Positions 25,472 through 32,358 of a stretch of DNA of 40,665 nt are shown here, piece by piece (position 1 is the stretch's first letter; each line of letters opens with the position of its first letter). Location of the stretch: contig SHVJ01000008.1 in assembly GCA_009694295.1 (NCBI GenBank), positions 1 through 40,665 of the forward strand, given 5' to 3'. Origin of the DNA: Acidimicrobiia bacterium (GTDB taxonomy: Bacteria; Actinomycetota; Acidimicrobiia; IMCC26256; PALSA-555). Position numbers and translations under genes: made by a program. The notes under the pieces are model-generated. The model ran no database searches. It was not told the origin of the DNA and saw only the letters and a list, made by a program, of their open reading frames with translations.

Positions 25472-26664
25472 GGGCCTGGGTGCTCTGCCGCGAGGGCGCC
25501 GGCGTCGTCGAGCGCGACCACCCGTCGCTGTTGCATCGCGCGACCTCGCAGCGCGAGCACGCCAAACGCAGCCGCCACCGCGCCGGCGCCGAACGCGCCG
25601 CGGTATCCCGCGAACGACGCCACGCCACCGACGATCAATGATCCCAAACCCTGCGAGAGATCGAAGAAGCCGCTGAACGTGCCCACCACCGAGGCGCGTT
25701 CGGTATCAGGCGCGCCGGCCAGCGCAAGCAAGAGCAGTGCCGGATACAGCAGCGATGCGCCCGCGGCGAAAGCAACCGTCCCGACCAACAGCCCGGCCGT
25801 CGTCCCCCACGCCGCCATGATCACCATCCCGATCATCGAGCATGTGAGCGCGATTGCACCCGCAGTCCGACCGCCGAGCCGGTCTGGGAGGCGGGCGCCG
25901 ACGACCCGGACGACGAGCACGAGTCCGCCGTAGAGCAAGAAGACCGTGTCGGCGCTGCCGAGCCCCACCTCGTCCACGTAGAGCGGCACGAACGCGGTGA
26001 AGGCCGCGAGCGCGATCAAACCAGAGAAGAGGATCGTGCCGGGACCAACCGCGGCGCGGTTGATGATGCGCGAGTCGACCGGGACTCCCTCGGGTCGAGG
26101 CACCTCCCGCGTGCACGCGCCGAGCGCCGCCGCAAGAAGGCCGAGGCCGCAGCTGAGGATCCACACCGTGTCCGTACCGCCCGAGTCCAACACTGCCTCA
26201 CCGAGTGCCGGACCGAAGGCCAGCCCGCCATACACCGCAACCGACCAATAGCTGAACGCCTCGCCCCGCCGCGCCACCGGCGCGAGGTCGGCAACCATCG
26301 AAGCCGCGCCCACGAAGAACGCGGCTTCACCGAGTCCGGTGAGCGCGCGTACCGCGATGAGGAACCACAGCTCCTCCACGGCCCCGTACGCGAGGACCGA
26401 CAACGCGACGACGAGTGCGCCGCTCACGATGAGGATGCGGCGGCCGAAGCGGTCGCCGAGTCGCCCAGCATACGGCCGCAGCAGCACGGCGCCGACGAAG
26501 AGCGCTCCGACAGCGACACCAACCGACACGCTGTTCCCGCCGAGCTGATGCTTCACGTATTGGGGCACGACCGGCAGCACGACGCCAAGCGCCATGAAGT
26601 ACGCGAGGCCCGCGACCACGATGAGGACGAAGCGTCCGGTCAGCAGTCGCGTCGGCGGTTCCAT
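25468..26664 (-). CDS. MFS transporter (12 helices)
   Basis: A 398-residue major facilitator with twelve hydrophobic segments. The loop between helices 2 and 3 has RPYAGRLGDRFGRRILIVSG, the classical MFS motif A (GxxxDRxGRR). The overall layout resembles DHA1-type drug or metabolite exporters. The substrate is not predictable. It starts at ATG 26664, only 9 nt after the stop of the short crotonase gene and overlapping the PimB-like start, so it is embedded in the long operon. Confidence 0.92.
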   Translation of the reverse strand: MEPPTRLLTGRFVLIVVAGLAYFMALGVVLPVVPQYVKHQLGGNSVSVGVAVGALFVGAVLLRPYAGRLGDRFGRRILIVSGALVVALSVLAYGAVEELWFLIAVRALTGLGEAAFFVGAASMVADLAPVARRGEAFSYWSVAVYGGLAFGPALGEAVLDSGGTDTVWILSCGLGLLAAALGACTREVPRPEGVPVDSRIINRAAVGPGTILFSGLIALAAFTAFVPLYVDEVGLGSADTVFLLYGGLVLVVRVVGARLPDRLGGRTAGAIALTCSMIGMVIMAAWGTTAGLLVGTVAFAAGASLLYPALLLLALAGAPDTERASVVGTFSGFFDLSQGLGSLIVGGVASFAGYRGAFGAGAVAAAFGVLALRGRAMQQRRVVALDDAGALAAEHPGP

Positions 26665-26673
26665 TGTCGAGCG

Positions 26674-27345
26674 TTAGAGGTCGAGCGTTGCGCCGGGAAC
26701 GATCCGCGCCCGCCGAAGGACCTTGGCCTTCATCGTCAACAAGATGTCGCGTGGCGCGGTCGCGATCTCTGCGGCAATGCCGCCCGCTTCTTCGACCACA
26801 CTCGCGACGGGAACGACCCGGCTCACCAGCCCGAGCATCTGGGCCTCGGTTGCATCGATACGCCGACCGGTGAGTGCGAGGTCACGCGCCACTGCCCCAC
26901 CGACCAGATCGTGCAACGGTCCGTAGACCACCTGGGCGAAGGTGTGCTCCGGGTGGCCGAACGTCGCGGTGTCGGCCGCCACCCGCAGATCGCACATCAC
27001 AGCCAGATCGAAACCGCCTCCGTACGCCGACCCGTTCACCGCCGCGACGATCGGCAGCGGGAACTCGAGCATGGTGCGGTGCCAGCGGTCGCTCGATGCC
27101 CACAGCTCATCGGCGAGCTCCAGCTTCGTGAACTCCTCGAGGTCGAAGCCCGCGCTGAACACCTGGCCCGCTCCCGTGATGAGCACGGTGCGACAGCCGG
27201 CATCGGCGGCGAGCGCGTCGAGCGCATCGCTCATCTCGTCGCGCAAGGCGATCGAGAGCGCGTTGCGCTTGTCGGGTCGGTTCAACGTGACCTGGGCCAC
27301 GCCATCATCACCCGGCGGCTCGACCACGATGAGCGAGTCGCTCAT
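26674..27345 (-). CDS. Enoyl-CoA hydratase-like protein, short form
   Basis: A 223-residue crotonase-fold protein. At the first catalytic position it has Asp (D113 in GGGFDLAVMCDLR) where hydratases have Glu144, while the second is retained as E133 (FGHPEHTF). The protein stops after KAKVLRRARIVPG, so the usual C-terminal helices (about 35 residues) are missing, probably affecting oligomer or active-site closure. The ATG at 27345 overlaps the reductase stop as ATGA. The hydratase role is plausible but not certain. Confidence 0.86.
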   Translation of the reverse strand: MSDSLIVVEPPGDDGVAQVTLNRPDKRNALSIALRDEMSDALDALAADAGCRTVLITGAGQVFSAGFDLEEFTKLELADELWASSDRWHRTMLEFPLPIVAAVNGSAYGGGFDLAVMCDLRVAADTATFGHPEHTFAQVVYGPLHDLVGGAVARDLALTGRRIDATEAQMLGLVSRVVPVASVVEEAGGIAAEIATAPRDILLTMKAKVLRRARIVPGATLDL

Positions 27346-28550
27346 GCTTCCTTCCCCGGGAGCTCGAGTGCTTCGGCGAACGTTGCCCGCTCGCTCACCA
27401 TCCGCCGATACTGCATCAGTACCCGTGGTCGACCGAAGCCCACCGCCCCGACCAGGCGACCGTTGCGACCCATGGCCGCGACGAAGCGGAGATCCTCGGT
27501 GGAGCCGTCGACGATCTCCACCTGGTCGTCGCCCTGCACGTGACCAGCCACCTGGATCTTGAGGTCGTACTGATCCGACCACACGAACGGCACCGGCGCG
27601 AACGGCACCGCGGCGTCGTCGTCCACGAGAAGCCGCTGCGCCGCGGCGATACCCTGCTCCGCCGCGTTGGTCCAGTGCTCGAGCCGCATCGATGTGCCGT
27701 CGAACAACGGGTTCGGCCATCGACACACGTCGCCCGCGGCGACGATCCCCGGCGCGGCGAGGAGGGTCTCGTCGCACACGACGCCATTGTCGAGCGTGAG
27801 TCCGGAGCTCTCCAACCAGTCGGTCGCTGGCTCCACACCGACGCCGATCACGACCACATCGGCATCCACCGTCGACTCATCGTCGAGGCGTACGCGCTCG
27901 ACGCGTTCGAGACCATCGAATCCGGCCACACCCACACCGGTGCGCAGGTCGACGCCATGGGCCCGATGCAACCGGGCGAGCACCTCGCCGAGCACCGGGC
28001 CGAGCCCGCGCACCATCGGCGTCGGCAACATCTCCAGCACCGTCACGTCGAGATGGCGACCGCGACACGTTGCCGCAACCTCAGCGCCGATGAACCCGGC
28101 ACCGACCACGACGACCCGCGCGCCCCGATCGAGGTCGGCACGGATCGCGAGGCAGTCGTCCAACGTGCGCAGCACGTGGATGCCGGCCAAGGCCGGCGTG
28201 CCCGGCAGAACGCGCGGGCGCGCGCCAGTGGCGATCACGCATCCGGTGAACTCGATCCGCTCGCCGTCTTCGAGCGTCAGGATTCGATCCGCGACCTCGA
28301 GCTGCTCCGCGCGACGCCCGAGCCGCCAGTCGATCGCGAGGTCGTCGTAGGGCTGTTTGCGCAGCGCCGTGTCTTCGGGTTGCGCCTCGCCAGCAAGCAC
28401 GGCCTTCGACAGCGGTGGGCGGTCGTAGGGCAGATGCGACTCGGCGCCCACCATGACGAGCCGTCCATCGAAACCGAGCCGGCGCAGCTCCTCTGCCGCG
28501 CGCAACCCGGCGAGGGACGCACCGACGACGACGTACGTTGGAGCCGGCAT
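27342..28550 (-). CDS. FAD-dependent NAD(P)H-ferredoxin reductase-type enzyme
   Basis: A 402-residue reductase of the type that passes electrons from NADH to ferredoxins for cytochrome P450s or dioxygenases. It has the N-terminal FAD site VVGASLAGLRAAEELRRLGF, PYDRPPLSK, the second NAD site VVGAGFIGAEVAATC, the FAD-ribityl motif AAGDVCRWPN and a Reductase_C domain. No ferredoxin or P450 gene is in the window. It is the first gene of the long leftward operon, starting at ATG 28550. Confidence 0.93.
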   Translation of the reverse strand: MPAPTYVVVGASLAGLRAAEELRRLGFDGRLVMVGAESHLPYDRPPLSKAVLAGEAQPEDTALRKQPYDDLAIDWRLGRRAEQLEVADRILTLEDGERIEFTGCVIATGARPRVLPGTPALAGIHVLRTLDDCLAIRADLDRGARVVVVGAGFIGAEVAATCRGRHLDVTVLEMLPTPMVRGLGPVLGEVLARLHRAHGVDLRTGVGVAGFDGLERVERVRLDDESTVDADVVVIGVGVEPATDWLESSGLTLDNGVVCDETLLAAPGIVAAGDVCRWPNPLFDGTSMRLEHWTNAAEQGIAAAQRLLVDDDAAVPFAPVPFVWSDQYDLKIQVAGHVQGDDQVEIVDGSTEDLRFVAAMGRNGRLVGAVGFGRPRVLMQYRRMVSERATFAEALELPGKEA

Positions 28551-28618
28551 GACCGGGCGACCCTACCCGTGCCATCCTTCGACCCCGAGTCCGAAAAGCC
28601 AATGAGAGGTGTTGCGCG

Positions 28619-29440
28619 GTGAGCGACGACCAGGAGCTGCTGAACAAGGTCGAGAACCAGGTCCTCTGGTTGACCATCAATCGACCCGACTCGGGGAACG
28701 CGATCACCCCCGATGTCCGGAACCGGATCATCGACCACCTGGCTGAAGCGAGTGGATCATTCGACGTGCGCGCGGTCGTGATCACGGCGAGCGGCGAGAA
28801 GCACTTCTGCACCGGAGCCGACCTGCGCGCTGGGGGCGCCGCTCCACCACCGCGGCCCGAGGGCGTGCCCGAGCGAGCCGCCGGCGACGCGGCCCGCATG
28901 ATCCGTACCGGCATCCAACGGCTGATCGGCGGGATCCTCGACTGCGAGAAGCCGGTCATTGCAGCGGTCAACGGCACTGCCGCCGGTGGCGGTGCTCAGA
29001 TCGTCATGGCCTGCGACCTCGCGGTTGCCGCCGACAACGCTCGGCTGATCCAGGTGTTCGTGCGGCGCGGCCTCATTCCCGACGGCGGCGGCGCCTATCT
29101 GTTGCCGCGTGTGGTGGGCATGAAGAAGGCGAAGGAGCTCGTGTTCTTCGGCGACGATCTTGGCGCCGAAGAAGCCGAACGACTCGGGCTGTACAACAAG
29201 GTCGTGCCGAACGCCGAGCTCGAGGCCACAGCTCGCGAATGGGCCGAGCGTCTGGCCACTGGCCCCACGCGAACGATCGGCTTCGCCAAGCGCATCCTGA
29301 ACCGGTCGCTCGATGCCGACCGGGCCACCTTGTTCGAAGAGGAGGCGCTCCTCGTCGAACTCGTGACGGGCACCGAGGACTGCGCCGAAGGTCGGGCGAG
29401 CTTCATCGAGCGCCGCCCCTCCGAGTTCAAGGGCTGGTGA
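28619..29440 (+). CDS. Crotonase-family protein, isomerase-like active site
   Basis: A 273-residue crotonase-fold enzyme. It has CTGADLR for the oxyanion hole and AAGGGAQIVMACDLA. At the two hydratase Glu positions it has Q127 and F147, but D155 (GLIPDGGGAYLLPR) fits the PaaG/isomerase subgroup. So an enoyl-CoA isomerase, or another crotonase reaction, is more likely than simple hydration. The GTG start at 28619 has GAGAGG about 10 nt upstream. It is the first of three genes leading into the thiolase/DUF35 pair. Confidence 0.88.
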   Translation: MSDDQELLNKVENQVLWLTINRPDSGNAITPDVRNRIIDHLAEASGSFDVRAVVITASGEKHFCTGADLRAGGAAPPPRPEGVPERAAGDAARMIRTGIQRLIGGILDCEKPVIAAVNGTAAGGGAQIVMACDLAVAADNARLIQVFVRRGLIPDGGGAYLLPRVVGMKKAKELVFFGDDLGAEEAERLGLYNKVVPNAELEATAREWAERLATGPTRTIGFAKRILNRSLDADRATLFEEEALLVELVTGTEDCAEGRASFIERRPSEFKGW

Positions 29441-29454
29441 CGAGCATCATGATC

Positions 29455-29525
29455 ATGCGCAGCGTTCGCAGCGGATGGAGCGAGCGGAGCGATGCGGACG
29501 TAACGGAGTGGGAGCGGAGCAAAGT
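29455..29525 (+). repeat. Purine-rich intergenic repeat, copy 1
   Basis: About 71 nt between the crotonase stop and the thiolase start. It aligns with copy 2 at 30684-30753 with roughly 80% identity; the last block, GGAGTGGGAGCGGAGCAA, is identical. The GGAG next to the start may serve as ribosome-binding site. It has no coding potential of its own. Confidence 0.7.
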
Positions 29526-30680
29526 ATGAGTGGCATCAAGGATCGCGTTGCCATTGTGGGGATCGGGCAGACGGCGTTCGGGAAGGGGCTCGAGGACACC
29601 GAGCTCTCGCTGGCGTGCCAGGCGATCTCGATGGCGCTCGACGACTGCGGGATCGCGCCGTCGGAAGTCGATGGCACCGCGTCGTTCACCATGGAGCTGA
29701 ACCGCGAGGTCGACATCGCCCGCAACGTCGGGTTCGGCGACGTCACGTTCTTCTCCCAGGTGGGCTACGGCGGTGGCGCAGGTTGCGGCACGATCCTGCA
29801 CGCAGCGATGGCCGTGGCGACCGGTCAGTGCAATGTGGCGGTGGCGTGGCGGGCGCGGAAGCGCGCATCGAAGGCCAGCCGTCCGTGGGCCCAGACGCCC
29901 CAACGGATCGATGACCAATGGCAGTGGAGCCGCCCGTTCGGTCTGGGACGGCCGGTCGACGAGGTCGCCATGCTCATGCGGCGCTACATGCACCAATACG
30001 GCGGCACGCGTGATCACCTCGCGAACGTCGCGCTGGCCTTCCGCAAGCACGCCAACCGGAACCCGAACGCGACCATGTACGACCGCCCGCTCACGCGCGA
30101 GCAGTACATGGAAGCGCGGTGGATCTCCGAGCCACTGTGCCTCTTCGACAATTGCCTCGAGACCGACGGTGCGCTCGCAACAGTGCTCGTGTCGGCCGAT
30201 CGGGCGAAGGATCTACCCCAGAAGCCGGCCTTTGTGCACTCCGCGGCGCAGGGACTCCCGCCCCAGCACCAGACGATGATCAACTACTTCAACGACGATC
30301 CGCTCTTGGGTCCTTCATGGGCGGCGGCGGACCAGCTCTGGCGCGAATCCGACTTCAAGCCAGCCGACGTGAAGTGCGCGCAGATCTATGACGCATTCAG
30401 TCCGCTCATCCCGTTGTCACTCGAGGGGTACGGCTTCTGCGAACGCGGCGAGGGTGCTGAGTTCACGAACGACGGCGCACTCGAATGGCCCGACGGCCGA
30501 CTGCCCACGAACACCGCCGGAGGTGGCATGTCGGAGGCGTACGTGCACGGCTTCAACCTCGTGCTCGAAGGGGTTCGCCAGATGCGCGGCACGTCGACCA
30601 GCCAAGTCGAGAACGCGGACACGTGCCTCGTCACCAGCGGCGAAGGCGTCCCGACCAGCGCACTCCTGTTGAGGAATTGA
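29526..30680 (+). CDS. Thiolase-fold protein, Ltp2-like aldolase candidate
   Basis: A 384-residue thiolase-superfamily (SCP-x/lipid-transfer type) protein. The region that normally has the nucleophilic Cys reads GGGAGCGTILHAA, with C87 about three residues out of place by eye. Y288 (AQIYDAFSP) and Y339 (SEAYVHG) match the position and spacing of the two catalytic tyrosines known for the steroid side-chain retro-aldolase Ltp2. It is next to a DUF35 protein, the required Ltp2 partner. I therefore favour retro-aldol cleavage of a hydroxyacyl-CoA over thiolysis. Start ATG 29526. Confidence 0.85.
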   Translation: MSGIKDRVAIVGIGQTAFGKGLEDTELSLACQAISMALDDCGIAPSEVDGTASFTMELNREVDIARNVGFGDVTFFSQVGYGGGAGCGTILHAAMAVATGQCNVAVAWRARKRASKASRPWAQTPQRIDDQWQWSRPFGLGRPVDEVAMLMRRYMHQYGGTRDHLANVALAFRKHANRNPNATMYDRPLTREQYMEARWISEPLCLFDNCLETDGALATVLVSADRAKDLPQKPAFVHSAAQGLPPQHQTMINYFNDDPLLGPSWAAADQLWRESDFKPADVKCAQIYDAFSPLIPLSLEGYGFCERGEGAEFTNDGALEWPDGRLPTNTAGGGMSEAYVHGFNLVLEGVRQMRGTSTSQVENADTCLVTSGEGVPTSALLLRN

Positions 30681-30683
30681 CCG

Positions 30684-30753
30684 ATGCGGAGCGAACGAAG
30701 CGGATGGAGCGGATGGAGCACAGCGGAAGTAGCGGAGTGGGAGCGGAGCAATA
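30684..30753 (+). repeat. Purine-rich intergenic repeat, copy 2
   Basis: About 70 nt filling the thiolase-DUF35 spacer, related to copy 1 (29455-29525) at about 80% identity including the identical end block GGAGTGGGAGCGGAGCAA. As in copy 1 it ends only a few bases before a start codon. No reading frame is credible. Confidence 0.7.
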
Positions 30754-31194
30754 GTGGCGACTGAAGCCAAGTTCCTGCTGCCTGATCTCGAGAGCGAAGA
30801 CGCCGCACCCTTCTGGGCCGGCACCGCTCGCGGCGAGCTCCTGGTCCAAGCGTGCGGCGCGTGTGGTCGGTGGCGGTTCCCGCCGCGTCCGATGTGCCCG
30901 TACTGCCGGTCGGTGGAGACCAAGTGGGAAGCCGCGTCGGGGAACGCGACGATCTGGTCGTATGTGGTTCCACATCCCCCGTTGCTTCCGGCTTACGCCG
31001 AGCTCGCGCCGTACAACGTGATCGTGGTCGCACTCGACGACGACCCGAAGATCCGCATGGTCGGCAACCTGCTCGCGTCACCCGAGGGCGCCATCAACGA
31101 AATCGATCCCGCGTCGATCGTGATCGGTGAACCGGTGCGGGTCGTCTTCCAGCAGATCGACGACGTCGCCATCCCCCGCTGGGTGAGGAAGTAG
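30754..31194 (+). CDS. DUF35 zinc-ribbon/OB-fold protein
   Basis: A 146-residue DUF35 protein that binds an acyl-CoA-handling thiolase-fold partner. A rubredoxin-like zinc ribbon is given by C34, C37, C48 and C51 (CGACGRW, CPYC), followed by an OB-fold (TIWSYVVPHPPLLPAYAELAPYNVIVVAL). In steroid side-chain degradation the DUF35 domain of ChsH2 forms the aldolase complex with Ltp2. The GTG start follows repeat copy 2. It probably forms a complex with the 29526-30680 product. Confidence 0.9.
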   Translation: MATEAKFLLPDLESEDAAPFWAGTARGELLVQACGACGRWRFPPRPMCPYCRSVETKWEAASGNATIWSYVVPHPPLLPAYAELAPYNVIVVALDDDPKIRMVGNLLASPEGAINEIDPASIVIGEPVRVVFQQIDDVAIPRWVRK

Positions 31195-31217
31195 CAAGCC
31201 AGCCGGAGAAAGAAACA

Positions 31218-31243
31218 GAGCCCGGTCCTTGCGGACCGGGCTC
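31218..31243 (-). terminator. Strong intrinsic terminator
   Basis: GAGCCCGGTCC (31218-31228), loop TTGC, GGACCGGGCTC (31233-31243) form a perfect 11-bp stem. Read on the minus strand it is followed by TGTTTCTTTCTCC, a U-rich tail, so it suits the leftward 40-codon gene best. It can also stop the rightward DUF35 transcript. Confidence 0.82.
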
Positions 31244-31323
31244 CGTCATACACCGGGGCTGGCGACGGGACGGGGGGAGACCCGCCGCGCCACCGGCGTA
31301 GATCTGGCTCAAGATCTTTGGGT

Positions 31324-31446
31324 TCAGGCTGCCTGGCGCTCGATCGCCTCTGGCAAACCTGTTCGGATGTCGGCCAGCGTGCGCTCCCAGCGCAGCTGTC
31401 GGGCGATCCAAGCAAGCGCCTTGTCACGCTCCTGGGTCTTCGCCAT
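31324..31446 (-). CDS. 40-residue charged protein, unknown
   Basis: A 40-codon gene starting MAKTQERDKALAWIARQL. AAAGGAGG lies 5 nt before the ATG at 31446, a near-perfect ribosome-binding site, and a strong terminator follows 81 nt beyond the stop. The protein is amphipathic and helical, rich in arginine, lysine and glutamate, with no membrane segment or cysteine. It is divergent from a tandem-domain MerR regulator through face-to-face promoters, so it is likely co-controlled with it. No known family. An in-frame upstream extension to 31512 lacks any ribosome-binding site. Confidence 0.72.
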   Translation of the reverse strand: MAKTQERDKALAWIARQLRWERTLADIRTGLPEAIERQAA

Positions 31447-31505
31447 GGTTGCCTCCTTTGGATGATTCGGCTTTGGATGATCTGGGTGCATGTGCACTCG
31501 ATGTA

Positions 31506-31546
31506 TTGACATTGAGAGTATCTACTCATAGTGTAGGTGCTGTCAA
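31506..31546. promoter_or_regulatory. Face-to-face divergent promoters with MerR-style dyad
   Basis: Rightward: TTGACA (31506-31511), 17 nt, TAGTGT (31529-31534). Leftward: TTGACA (31546-31541), 16 nt, TAGATA (31524-31519). The two overlap. GAGTA-TC-TACTC (31516-31527) is a 12-bp dyad between the rightward -35 and -10, where MerR proteins classically bind. The region is visibly more AT-rich than its surroundings. The first promoter serves the MerR gene, the second the 40-codon gene. Confidence 0.72.
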
Positions 31547-31551
31547 GTTTA

Positions 31552-31565
31552 GTGACGCACGTCAC
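31552..31565. promoter_or_regulatory. Palindrome GTGACG-CA-CGTCAC in MerR leader
   Basis: Six-base arms surround a 2-bp centre, about 18 bp after the -10 of the rightward promoter, in the 5' untranslated region of the MerR gene. The half-sites resemble those at 33571-33590 and 38186-38205, but the centre is two bases shorter, so binding by the same protein is uncertain. Confidence 0.4.
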
Positions 31566-31596
31566 ACTCAGCGCCAGGACCGTTTCCTTGGAGACC

Positions 31597-32358
31597 ATGA
31601 CTGAGATCACGACTCCACCCGTTCAGGCCCCCGCTGAGGCCCAGGGCCAGACCGGGCTGCGGATCGACGACCTCGCCCATCGGGCGGGGCTGACGGTCGA
31701 CACCATTCGGTACTACCAGCGCGAAGGGCTCCTGCCGCCGGGTGAGCGCTGTGGGCGCACCAACATCTATGGCCGTGAACACCTCGAACGGCTCGAGCGC
31801 ATCAAGGCGCTCCAGGGCCGCCGCTTCTCCCTCGCCGCCATCCGCGCGCTGCTCGCTGAGCGCCACGAGTCGCTCGTCGACGGCATCTTCGCCGACGTCG
31901 GCGGGCGTGCATACGCACTCGACGAGCTCATCGAGCGCTCCGGGATCGACCCCGATCTCGTCGAAGCTCTGCGCGTCGGCGGACTGCTGCGTGACCCCGT
32001 CGAATACGGCCGCGACGCGTACGACGGCGACGACCTCGACCTCTTGCGCACGATGACCGACCTCCACGCACTCGGTCTCCCTGCGCAGGCTCTGGTGGAG
32101 CTCGGGCGCATCTACGCCGACGGCATCGAGGCCACGCAGCGCCAGGTCATCGAGCTCTTCGCGACCGGCGGCGACCTGCCGTGGTCAGAAGCCGAGCTCG
32201 CCGCCTTCCAGGACGACGCCGCGAACGCGGCGACCGAGATCCTCCCGAAGGCGCGCCGACTCGTCGACTACCTCCACCACCGCACGATCCAACGTCTCAC
32301 CCTCGGCGCCATAGAACACGGCGTCGACACTGCTACGTCTGAATCGTCCAGCAGCTAG
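31597..32358 (+). CDS. MerR-family regulator with tandem winged-helix domains
   Basis: A 253-residue regulator. The first MerR domain (about 24-91) is complete: LRIDDLAHRAGLTVDTIRYYQREGLLPPG, then HLERLERIKALQGRRFSLAAIRALL. A second segment (about 107-180) repeats the layout: YALDELIERSGIDPDLVEALRVGGLL, then DDLDLLRTMTDLHALGLPAQAL. This suggests two DNA-binding modules in one chain. There is no cysteine-rich metal site. The ATG at 31597 follows TTGGAG. The stop TAG interlocks with the amidohydrolase stop in a shared CTAG (32355-32358). Confidence 0.88.
   Translation: MTEITTPPVQAPAEAQGQTGLRIDDLAHRAGLTVDTIRYYQREGLLPPGERCGRTNIYGREHLERLERIKALQGRRFSLAAIRALLAERHESLVDGIFADVGGRAYALDELIERSGIDPDLVEALRVGGLLRDPVEYGRDAYDGDDLDLLRTMTDLHALGLPAQALVELGRIYADGIEATQRQVIELFATGGDLPWSEAELAAFQDDAANAATEILPKARRLVDYLHHRTIQRLTLGAIEHGVDTATSESSSS

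Noticed and set aside
28619-31194. Complete steroid-degradation gene cluster
   Set aside because: Only an Ltp2/DUF35-like pair and general acyl-CoA enzymes are present; ring-cleavage or ChsE-like genes are absent from the window, so the pathway name is not claimed.
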